From a virus, in IMG/VR virus record IMGVR_UViG_3300037502_000301, positions 1 through 34,837 of that record: a stretch of DNA of 34,837 nt; one strand, given 5' to 3'. How positions within the stretch are numbered: position 1 is the stretch's first letter; each line of letters begins with the position of its first letter. This document shows, piece by piece, positions 28,566-34,837 of this stretch. The position numbers and the translations under genes were made by a program. The notes beneath the pieces are model-generated. The model made no database searches. It saw only the letters and a list, made by a program, of their open reading frames with translations, and had not been told where the DNA came from.

Positions 28566-30949
28566 TGGCTATCCTACCTGTTGGGTTCGCCGCTGAAGCA
28601 GGCGGCTACCAGATTGAAAGAAGTCTGCGGTTTAACTCTGCGGATTCTGCTTACCTGAATCGTACTCCTAGCGGTGCTGGTACTAGCGCAACTATTTGGA
28701 CATTCTCTTGGTGGCAAAAAGGTGTTGCATTAACCGGATCTACTCAAGTTGTGTTTGGTGCTGAGAGCGGTGGCGCAAGAGATATGATTCGATGGGATGG
28801 TAACGGCACTCTTGAGTTCTTTAAAGCAACATCTGCAATTAGAGTTCTAACTCCAAAGTATCGTGACCCTAGTGCTTGGTATCACTTTGTAATAAATGTA
28901 AGCGGCACCACTGTTGGTGTGTATGTTAACGGTGTTGAAGTAACTGCTTTTGCAACATCTAACAACCCATCTGGTAGTTGGTACATTGGACAGAACAACC
29001 TGCACCGCATTGGCCTTGATCCTACCGGCGGCGATGCTTTAAATGGATACCTTGCAGAAGTCCAATTCATTGACGGCCAGGCCCTAACCCCATCCTCATT
29101 CGGTGAGACCGACACCGACACCGGCGTATGGAAGCCTAAAGCCTACTCTGGCTCTTATGGTACTAACGGCTTCTACCTAGACTTCGGTGACAACTCCAGC
29201 ACTACTGCATTGGGTTATGACGCTGCTGGTAGTAACGACTGGACACCTAATAACTTCAGCGTGACTGCTGGTGCTGGTAATGATTCTCTGGTGGATTCGC
29301 CTACTCGGTACGGCACAGACACCGGAGCTGGCGGTGAGGTGCGTGGGAATTACGCTACGCTGAATCCGCTGCAATCTGCTGGAACATTGTCCAACGGCAA
29401 CCTCGATTGGACTGGGCCAACAGGAAACGGAACTGCAATCGGTACGCTCGGCGTTACTTCTGGCAAGTGGTACTTCGAGTGCAACCTCGGAAGCACAAGC
29501 AACAAGGGTGTCATTGGCCTTGTCCGAGACCCGCAACAGGCAGACATCAATACCGATGGTTACTCCGGCAACATCTCTGGCAGAGGCTATGCAATCGACT
29601 TTGAAACCAGCCCGCCGAAACTGAAGTTCAACGGCACTGCCACCAACTACGGAACCCAGCCTTCGGCCACTAGCGACATCCTCATGGTTGCGCTAGACCT
29701 AACGAATAACAGCATCTTCTTTGGCATGAATGGCACTTGGTTTGGTAGCTCAAACCCTGCAACGAATACCAGCCCCGCATATAGCAGCATCACGGCTGGC
29801 ACATACTTCCCATTTGTGGCTGACCAATGGGGTTCTGCTTCGTCATCTTGGGTTGTGAACTTCGGTCAACGCCCATTTGCCTACACCGCCCCCTCTGGTT
29901 TCAAGGCACTCTGCACAACTAACTTGCCTGAGCCGACTATTGCGGAGGGTGGGTTGTATTTCAACGCAGTCCCTTACACTGGCAACTCGTCTACGCAGAC
30001 CATCTCAGGCGTGGGTTTCCAGCCAGACTTCACATGGCTGAAGGGTCGTAGTTACGCAGGGCCGCATAAGTTATTCGATGCAGTGCGTGGCGCAACCAAG
30101 TCTCTGTCATCAAACCTGACCGATGCTGAGGTTACAGACTCGGATGCGCTGACTGCATTTACCTCTGATGGCTTCTCGCTTGGCGCAGATGGCGATGTCA
30201 ACCGCTCTGCCGATGGTGGTAGTCATATCAGTTGGAACTGGAAAGCCAACGGCGCAGGTAGCAGCAACACTGCTGGCACTATCAGCAGCACAGTCTCAGC
30301 CAATACCACTGCTGGTTTTTCGGTGGTCACTTATACCGGTAATGGCTCTAATGGCGCAAGTGTTGGACATGGCTTAGGGGTTAAGCCCACATTTTGGATT
30401 TTAAAACAAAGGTCGGGGACACAAAACTGGTTGGTGTCACATTCTAGTTTGTCTGCTACTGATGCGTATTTAATATTAGATTCAACAAGTGCAACATTAA
30501 CTAATGCGCCAAATATCTGGACTGCTGACTCATCTAAAATAACATTTACCACTTCTTATGCTGGAACAAACAACAATGGTTCCACTTATGTTTTGTACGC
30601 ATTCGCCCCCATCGCTGGTTATAGCGCATTCGGGAGCTACACCGGAAACGGATCGACTGATGGGCCGTTCATTTATACGGGCTTCCGCCCTAAGTTTATT
30701 ATTTGGAAAGCAAGTTCAGCAACCGACAACTGGGTGATGACTGATACAAGTAGAAGCCCACATAACGCTGTTTATGACTTATTGTTGCCAAACTCATCAG
30801 CGGCAGAAAGCACATACTCAAACGCTTACCCGTGGGACTTTCTTTCCAACGGCTTCAAAATTCGTCACACCGCATCAAACGTGAACGGAACAACCTACAT
30901 CTACGCCGCATTCGCTGAAAACCCCTTTAAATACGCACTTGCGAGGTAA
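28565..30949 (+). CDS. Large tail fibre: LamG, SPRY and tandem C-terminal modules
   Basis: 794 residues. Region about 20-200 follows a LamG/concanavalin pattern (RSLRFNSADSAYLNRT, WTFSWWQKG, WYHFVINVSGTTVGVYVNG, LAEVQFIDGQAL). About 270-440 is SPRY-like (GKWYFECNLG, GVIGLVRDP, GYAIDFE, YFPFVADQWG). The last 330 residues contain three related units opening with YTGN(S/G)S and GF/GLxPxFxWxK, with NWLVSH and NWVMTD at matching places. These are sugar-binding folds. Base composition changes inside the gene: about 30370-30600 is AT-rich. Confidence 0.75.
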   Translation: MAILPVGFAAEAGGYQIERSLRFNSADSAYLNRTPSGAGTSATIWTFSWWQKGVALTGSTQVVFGAESGGARDMIRWDGNGTLEFFKATSAIRVLTPKYRDPSAWYHFVINVSGTTVGVYVNGVEVTAFATSNNPSGSWYIGQNNLHRIGLDPTGGDALNGYLAEVQFIDGQALTPSSFGETDTDTGVWKPKAYSGSYGTNGFYLDFGDNSSTTALGYDAAGSNDWTPNNFSVTAGAGNDSLVDSPTRYGTDTGAGGEVRGNYATLNPLQSAGTLSNGNLDWTGPTGNGTAIGTLGVTSGKWYFECNLGSTSNKGVIGLVRDPQQADINTDGYSGNISGRGYAIDFETSPPKLKFNGTATNYGTQPSATSDILMVALDLTNNSIFFGMNGTWFGSSNPATNTSPAYSSITAGTYFPFVADQWGSASSSWVVNFGQRPFAYTAPSGFKALCTTNLPEPTIAEGGLYFNAVPYTGNSSTQTISGVGFQPDFTWLKGRSYAGPHKLFDAVRGATKSLSSNLTDAEVTDSDALTAFTSDGFSLGADGDVNRSADGGSHISWNWKANGAGSSNTAGTISSTVSANTTAGFSVVTYTGNGSNGASVGHGLGVKPTFWILKQRSGTQNWLVSHSSLSATDAYLILDSTSATLTNAPNIWTADSSKITFTTSYAGTNNNGSTYVLYAFAPIAGYSAFGSYTGNGSTDGPFIYTGFRPKFIIWKASSATDNWVMTDTSRSPHNAVYDLLLPNSSAAESTYSNAYPWDFLSNGFKIRHTASNVNGTTYIYAAFAENPFKYALAR

Positions 30950-30951
30950 TC

Positions 30952-31476
30952 ATGGCATTTCAACTAAACGGTAAACCGATCAACATTGACAAGCCTTACA
31001 CCACTCCTGATGGTGTTAAGTATGCAAACCTACGCAACCCCACTATTCGTGCTGAACTGGGTGTGGTAGAGGTTGCTGACGCTCCTTGGTATGATCAGCG
31101 ATTCTACTGGGGCGTGGGCAATCCTAAACTGCTGGATGACAGGGAAGAGTCTGACCAAGACGGCAACCCTCTGTATGTCCAAGAGTACAACCCGCTGACC
31201 GAGACCATGCAGAACACCACCAAGCGTCTGGTGACAAAGGGTCTGAAGTCGCAGTGGACAGCGCAGGTTAAGGCTACGGCAGGCTCGCTGCTGGCTCAGA
31301 CCGATTGGTACATCATCCGTTCAGCCGAACGCCAGGTGGCCGTGCCTGAGTCCGTTGCCGGATACCGAGCTGCGGTTGTGGCAGAAGCCGACCGCCTGGA
31401 AGCGGCCATCGCTGCCTGCGCTGACGTGCCTGCGCTGATCGCTGTGGTGAATTCTCAAGACTGGCCGGAGGCATAA
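30952..31476 (+). CDS. Tail-fibre-assembly-like protein
   Basis: 174 residues directly after the fibre gene. The last part, LLAQTDWYIIRSAERQVAVPESVAGYRAAV, then a helix, is the TFA-type pattern seen in phages that need a fibre chaperone. The first half has KYANLRNPTIRAELGVVEV, another feature of this family. Confidence 0.72.
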   Translation: MAFQLNGKPINIDKPYTTPDGVKYANLRNPTIRAELGVVEVADAPWYDQRFYWGVGNPKLLDDREESDQDGNPLYVQEYNPLTETMQNTTKRLVTKGLKSQWTAQVKATAGSLLAQTDWYIIRSAERQVAVPESVAGYRAAVVAEADRLEAAIAACADVPALIAVVNSQDWPEA

Positions 31477-31659
31477 ATGGCATACCACGCTTCCGAGACC
31501 GTTAAACACGTCGCTGACGGCCTCTCTGTCGTGACTGTACTCGGTACTCTGGCTGAAGTTCTCCCTGCCGTTGCAGCTCTCTTTACAATCATTTGGACGG
31601 GATTCCGAATTTTCGAGACACGGACAGTTCAAGGTTGGCTAGGCAAGAAAGACGACTAG
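31477..31659 (+). CDS. Holin candidate (60 aa)
   Basis: One long hydrophobic region at about 17-45 (LSVVTVLGTLAEVLPAVAALFTIIWTGF), which can form two short spans, a short N-terminal tail and a charged C-terminal end (WLGKKDD). Small size, shape and position before a lysozyme fit a holin, which would permeabilise the inner membrane at lysis. Confidence 0.65.
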   Translation: MAYHASETVKHVADGLSVVTVLGTLAEVLPAVAALFTIIWTGFRIFETRTVQGWLGKKDD

Positions 31660-32124
31660 ATGGATCCATTCATCGAGACCGTCAAAGGCGGTATAGGCGG
31701 TCTCAGTGAAGCCATATCGTTAGCAGACGACCTGGAGGGTGTAGCCAAGCAGGTACAGGATCTAGGTAAGAAAGAACTAGCCGCCCGTCAGGAGTGGCGT
31801 AGAAAACAAATCCAGGTTCATGGCGACTACGCCTTTCTAAATGCCGTGGACGAATACAACCGAGTCCGTGAAGCCATAGACATGAAGGCCAAGGTCAAAG
31901 CCGAGGTCATCAATAAGTTCGGCAAAGATGCCTGGTCTAAGGTTGAGGAAATCGAGAAACGCCAGAAGGAAGAGTTCAGGAGACTCTATACCGAGGACGG
32001 CCACGACAGAAAGAAGATGTTTCAGTTGAAACTTGCTTGCTTCTCTGCTGCGCTAATCATTGTTTTACTTATGTGGGCAAATGGGGTGATACGCCAGATG
32101 TCCGAGGCTTTCTACGGGAGTTAG
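31660..32124 (+). CDS. Coiled-coil protein with C-terminal membrane anchor
   Basis: 154 residues: a helical N-terminal domain (LSEAISLADDLEGVAKQVQ), a long charged coiled coil and a single span near 127-144 (LACFSAALIIVLLMWANGV). Between two holin-type genes it may be a spanin-like or holin-regulating factor. I do not recognise a named family. Confidence 0.6.
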   Translation: MDPFIETVKGGIGGLSEAISLADDLEGVAKQVQDLGKKELAARQEWRRKQIQVHGDYAFLNAVDEYNRVREAIDMKAKVKAEVINKFGKDAWSKVEEIEKRQKEEFRRLYTEDGHDRKKMFQLKLACFSAALIIVLLMWANGVIRQMSEAFYGS

Positions 32125-32125
32125 T

Positions 32126-32626
32126 ATGCTTAGTCTGATTTCGTCAGTATTTGGTTTCTTGATGTCTGGTCTACCAAAAGTCTTGGAGTTCTTCCAAGAC
32201 AGGGCAGATAAGCAGCATGAGTTGAAACTCGCCGCTATGCAGACTGAAAAAGAATTGCAGATGATGGAGCGTGGGTTCCTTGCCCAACAGAAGATTGAGG
32301 AAATCAAGACTGAGCAAATTGCCATGCAGACTGATGCGGAGAGGCAAGGCAACGCTTTAGAGCATGACAAGAAAATTATGGAGCGGGCCTCAATTTGGGT
32401 GGTCAATCTTAATGGTATTGTTAGACCAGCCGTGACCTTTATCTTCGTCTTGGAACTAGTGGCCATTAACATGGCTCTGGTCTACTGGTTTTTGTCTACC
32501 GGAAGCATTCAGTCTGTAGACGATATGATTAAAGCAAGCGACGTGATTTTTAGTGCAGATGAACTCGCTCTGCTTTCGGGAATAATTTCCTTCTGGTTCG
32601 GATCTCGCCAATGGGGTAAGAAGTGA
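32126..32626 (+). CDS. 3-TM holin-like protein
   Basis: 166 residues. N-terminal hydrophobic helix (LISSVFGFLMSGLPKVLEFF), a long charged coiled coil, then a span (IVRPAVTFIFVLELVAINMALVYWF) and a last helix (LALLSGIISFWFGSRQWGKK). The RPAVTF and FWFGSRQW motifs are typical of the GTA-type/3TM holin family. The second holin-type gene of the cassette. The GTGA junction leads into the lysozyme. Confidence 0.72.
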   Translation: MLSLISSVFGFLMSGLPKVLEFFQDRADKQHELKLAAMQTEKELQMMERGFLAQQKIEEIKTEQIAMQTDAERQGNALEHDKKIMERASIWVVNLNGIVRPAVTFIFVLELVAINMALVYWFLSTGSIQSVDDMIKASDVIFSADELALLSGIISFWFGSRQWGKK

Positions 32627-33126
32627 AGACTTCCGAAAAGGGCATCCATGTGATGCACCAATTCGAGGGCTACAGAAACAAACCTTATCTCTGCCCAGCC
32701 CATATCTGGACTGTCGGCTGGGGTGAGGTTCTATACCAAGACCAGATAAGACTTCCTATGGTCAAGAAAGAAGGTTACACGGGGATTATTCGTAAGGAAT
32801 ATCCTCTCAAACCTGAAGACAACCGAGTCTGGGACAAGGACGAGTTGAAGGAGAGATTTAAGAAACTCCTCGGCTCTTTTGAGCGTGGTGTCCTAAAGAT
32901 GGCTCCTAACCTGGAAGGACAACAAGGGCTATTCGATGCTTGCGTCTGCCTGTCCTACAACATAGGTCTGGGTGGCTTCCAAAGGTCTACCCTGAGACAA
33001 AGAATCCTACGCAACGAGGATGAGGAAAGAATTGCCGAGGGCTTTATGATGTACACAAAGGCCGGAGGAAAGGTTCTTCCTGGGCTTGTAAAGCGTCGGC
33101 AGGCCGAGGTTGACCTATTCCTATGA
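32623..33126 (+). CDS. Lysozyme-type endolysin (GH24-like)
   Basis: 167 residues from a GTG overlapping the holin stop. FEGYRNKPYLCPAHIWTVGWG holds Glu15, Cys24 and Thr30, corresponding to the E-D-T triad of T4 lysozyme with Cys in place of the Asp, as in P1-type Lyz. The later LFDACVCLSYNIGLGGFQRSTLR block matches the second lobe. It hydrolyses peptidoglycan. It has no signal peptide or signal-anchor helix, so release depends on a holin. Confidence 0.88.
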   Translation: MKTSEKGIHVMHQFEGYRNKPYLCPAHIWTVGWGEVLYQDQIRLPMVKKEGYTGIIRKEYPLKPEDNRVWDKDELKERFKKLLGSFERGVLKMAPNLEGQQGLFDACVCLSYNIGLGGFQRSTLRQRILRNEDEERIAEGFMMYTKAGGKVLPGLVKRRQAEVDLFL

Positions 33127-33461
33127 AGATCACGCCAGCGTCTTGTAGAGCGATTTACGAGATGCTGGTACAGGTGCATCCATTTAATAAACTACGGATG
33201 CCGCCATCAATTGAGGTCACATTTAAGGTTAACGACGACCCCACCTGTTATGGCCAGTACGAGCCAGACCCTCACACCATCACTATGTCTAGGGCAAAAC
33301 TTAGTCATTTAGATAACGTCATCAAGACGATGGCGCATGAGATGGTTCACCTCAAGCTCTATCAAGCCAAGTCTAAATCTTGGAACACGCACGATAAGAA
33401 CTTTGATAAATATGCTGTGCTAATATCCGAGGAATTTGGATTTGACCCGAAAGAGTTTTAA
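33123..33461 (+). CDS. SprT-like zinc metalloprotease
   Basis: 112 residues with HEMVH (His72, Glu73, His76) in TMAHEMVHLKLYQ, the HExxH zinc site, and a late HDKNFDKYA that provides the third ligand (NxHxxxF). This order matches SprT/Spartan-type proteases, which cut proteins crosslinked to DNA, though many phage members have no known target. Starts as an ATGA overlap with the lysozyme. Confidence 0.78.
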   Translation: MKITPASCRAIYEMLVQVHPFNKLRMPPSIEVTFKVNDDPTCYGQYEPDPHTITMSRAKLSHLDNVIKTMAHEMVHLKLYQAKSKSWNTHDKNFDKYAVLISEEFGFDPKEF

Positions 33462-33886
33462 TGCCTTTCAAAGATCCAGAGGCAAAGAAAGCCTACCAAA
33501 GGGTTGCCTCTAAAAAACACTACGAAAAGAATAAACAAGCCTACATAGCCAGAGCTGCAGTTGCTAAAGGCAATGTCTATACCATCTGGCGAACCTACAA
33601 GTCCACGCTCTCATGCGTCTGGTGTGGGGAGAATCGCCATCACACAATGCTCGACTTCCATCATGTCATTACTGAAGGCAAGAATGATGTAAACCGTCTT
33701 GTTGCCAATGGCCTTCTAAAACGTGCAATGGAAGAAATAAAGAAGTGCATCCCCCTGTGTGCCAATTGCCATCGTTATTTACACAACGACAAAGCTTTCG
33801 AGAACAAAGTCCTGGCTAAAGTCAAAGAGATGAAGATGTACGAGGGTGCGCTAAGAACGGTTGCGCCAGAGGTCGAGGACGAGTGA
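33461..33886 (+). CDS. HNH endonuclease
   Basis: 141 residues. A basic N-terminal region (AKKAYQRVASKKHYEKNKQAY) is followed by C52-x2-C55, DFHH (65-68), and C100-x2-C103-H104 (CIPLCANCHRYLH). The HNH core is complete. The gene stands at the end of the rightward unit. It may be a homing-type or packaging-associated nuclease. The last 36 bp overlap the convergent minus-strand gene. Confidence 0.8.
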   Translation: MPFKDPEAKKAYQRVASKKHYEKNKQAYIARAAVAKGNVYTIWRTYKSTLSCVWCGENRHHTMLDFHHVITEGKNDVNRLVANGLLKRAMEEIKKCIPLCANCHRYLHNDKAFENKVLAKVKEMKMYEGALRTVAPEVEDE

Positions 33887-34135
33887 CTTCAGTTGTCCAG
33901 TAACCTCCGGCCCGTTGTGCTTCTCAAACCCTAGTAACCAAGCCTGCCTCTTCTTCTTGTCAGTTATCCCGACAAGATGTCTTGCTAAACCTCTGAGTTT
34001 GATTTCAGAGTCTTGCCTGCAATATCTAAGTACTGTTTGCTTGTCGGCGAAAAAGACACCTCTTGATACAAGTGTTTCTTGCCCTTCTTCAGGACTACTA
34101 TCTTCCCCTCCGAATAAAGCGTCTTGATGTGCCAA
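33851..34135 (-). CDS. Small helical protein (94 aa) or frameshift continuation of the helix-turn-helix gene
   Basis: The only in-frame start is TTG at 34135, with AGGGG 9 bases upstream, inside the helix-turn-helix gene. The first 40 residues look unconstrained, while the last 53 (IKLRGLARHLVGITDKKKRQAW, FEKHNGPEV, LKSLVLDLWR) look like a conserved phage C-terminal domain. They begin where the other protein ends, one base back in frame. Hence this might be an independent overlapping gene, or a domain attached by a -1 frameshift, real or from an error. No strong slippery heptamer is visible. Confidence 0.45.
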   Translation of the reverse strand: MAHQDALFGGEDSSPEEGQETLVSRGVFFADKQTVLRYCRQDSEIKLRGLARHLVGITDKKKRQAWLLGFEKHNGPEVTGQLKSLVLDLWRNRS

Positions 34136-34233
34136 TCAGCAGTACCCCTAGAGACTAAAAAGTGGTGACAGATGTCGTCAATTCCCACCGGCCTCTTGCG
34201 CTTCAGGTAGCCCTCTAACCTTTCTTTGTTCAT
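33985..34233 (-). CDS. Helix-turn-helix protein (82 aa)
   Basis: MNKERLEGYLKRKRPVGID then DICHHFLVSRGTADWHIKTLYSEGKIVVLKK forms a winged-helix domain: a helix, the turn VSRGT, a recognition helix and a wing. Overlaps the MazG gene by 56 bp. A transcription regulator or accessory DNA-binding protein at the end of the leftward unit. Confidence 0.65.
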   Translation of the reverse strand: MNKERLEGYLKRKRPVGIDDICHHFLVSRGTADWHIKTLYSEGKIVVLKKGKKHLYQEVSFSPTSKQYLDIAGKTLKSNSEV

Positions 34234-34618
34234 TGAATTCCTTTACAAGCCGAACCATGTCTGGTGGAACCCACCGCTCTGGTTTCATAATTTTTCCGTT
34301 ATCGTCCCGCCGAACTGTTCCGAGGACGGGATCAATCTTTTTGAGGTTCGTAGATGCTACAGCATCCCAACCGGCTTCTAAAGGCAAATCCATAGTTCTT
34401 GCAAGGCCAATTAGCACCCAGATGGAATCACAGATAGCGTCTAGCGCATCTGCCTTCGCCTGGGTCTCTTCTGCCTCTGTCTCGCTTGCGTTAAACGCAG
34501 CCATAGCCTCTTCAAGTTCACCAACCTCCTCACGAACTAAATCGTGATAGAGGCTGATGAGTTTGTGCGATGGCTCGTGTCCACAGGCTTGCATAAAGAT
34601 TTGGACATCGAGGATCAT
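34178..34618 (-). CDS. MazG-like nucleotide pyrophosphohydrolase
   Basis: 146 residues. REEVGELEEAM (29-39) and DAICDSIWVL (60-69) give the EExxE and DxxxD metal-binding pair of the all-alpha NTP pyrophosphohydrolases. The late KIDPVLGTVRR, GKIMKPERWVPPD is also characteristic of phage members. It would hydrolyse (d)NTPs to monophosphates, adjusting nucleotide pools or ppGpp-type signals. AGGAG precedes the ATG; the site overlaps the stop of the SSB-like gene. Confidence 0.8.
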   Translation of the reverse strand: MILDVQIFMQACGHEPSHKLISLYHDLVREEVGELEEAMAAFNASETEAEETQAKADALDAICDSIWVLIGLARTMDLPLEAGWDAVASTNLKKIDPVLGTVRRDDNGKIMKPERWVPPDMVRLVKEFNEQRKVRGLPEAQEAGGN

Positions 34619-34626
34619 GTTATCTC

Positions 34627-34837
34627 CTAGAAGGGGACATCGCTGTCTTGTTGAGGCTTCTCACGGGGTTCCGAGAGGATCGCCCAGCCGTCCCAGTTAA
34701 CAGGGATGGATTCCATCTTCAGGGACATACCACGGTCGTTTTCCATGACCACACCGACCTTGACCCAGCGTTTCTTTTCCTCACCGGCCTTGTTGGTGTA
34801 AGTGCCGCCATTTGCTACTACTTCGTACTTGATACCC
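34627..34837 (-). CDS. Small SSB-like protein, nearly complete copy (start codon cut)
   Basis: From the window end the frame lacks only the first two bases of the ATG seen at 164-162. It reads through NWDGWAI, then LSEPREKPQQ and ends DSDVPF at the TAG 34629-34627. The acidic tail with final Phe is the SSB interaction tip. Seventy residues is short for an OB-fold SSB, so it is a minimal or divergent one. AGGAG of the following MazG gene overlaps the stop. Confidence 0.72.
   Translation of the reverse strand, partial: GIKYEVVANGGTYTNKAGEEKKRWVKVGVVMENDRGMSLKMESIPVNWDGWAILSEPREKPQQDSDVPF
34676..34837. repeat. Terminal direct repeat, right copy
   Basis: Matches bases 1-162 at 160 of 162 positions. 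See the left copy for the two silent differences. Confidence 0.85.

Noticed and set aside
1-34837. Search for integrase, attachment site, CRISPR array, insertion sequence, tRNA genes and reverse transcriptase
   Set aside because: No tyrosine or serine recombinase motifs, no spaced direct repeats of CRISPR type, no transposase, no cloverleaf and no YxDD polymerase were seen by reading. A lytic lifestyle is suggested but not proven.

Overview
The window looks like one complete, circularly closed (or circularly permuted) genome of a tailed dsDNA phage, most likely a short-tailed podovirus. Its first 162 bases recur, with two mismatches, as its last 162 bases, so the unit is about 34,675 bp. The podovirus call rests on a late block with small and large terminase candidates, a 700-residue portal, a scaffold, an SU10/DUF5309-like capsid protein, a beta-propeller-type tail protein and a run of Gly/Ala/Gln-rich internal virion proteins, and on the absence of a tape measure and tail sheath. 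I see no integrase, DNA polymerase, RNA polymerase or tRNA. The host cannot be read from the sequence. The codon use and protein types resemble uncultured aquatic phages of Proteobacteria, which is only an impression.

Two divergent transcription units leave a control region near 6270-6370. The leftward (minus) unit runs from 6266 down to base 1, crosses the contig ends and continues to 33851. In order of transcription it carries a PD-(D/E)XK-like protein, a 418-bp non-coding stretch with a strongly structured RNA candidate, a replication-type protein, a cytosine-5 DNA methyltransferase whose whole length is overlapped by a second open frame, NinB, a Ref/HNH-type nuclease, an unknown, an epimerase-like SDR and a glycosyltransferase, a sigma-region-4/Q-like regulator, a YqaJ exonuclease, small unknowns, a small SSB-like protein with a DSDVPF tail, a MazG-like pyrophosphohydrolase and a helix-turn-helix protein. 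This is the DNA metabolism, recombination and modification arm.

The rightward (plus) unit runs from 6369 to 33886. It begins with about 15 small early genes, mostly joined by ATGA or GTGA stop/start overlaps: a probable single-strand annealing protein, two winged-helix proteins and several tiny membrane proteins. A second promoter candidate at 8723 is followed by a leader with two mutually exclusive hairpins. An ADP-ribosyltransferase-like protein precedes the packaging genes. Head genes (11455-17327) end at a clear intrinsic terminator. Then come a second glycosyltransferase, connector and tail genes, internal virion proteins, large tail fibres (27921-31476), a lysis cassette (31477-33126) and a SprT-like protease plus an HNH nuclease. 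The rightward and leftward units converge and overlap by 36 bp at 33851-33886.

The most striking observation is the methyltransferase locus (4223-5120), where two same-strand frames are open for almost 300 codons. The second frame carries three WPTP motifs, and the base differences between the three copies are silent in that frame but change the amino acid in the methyltransferase frame. This points to genuine dual coding.
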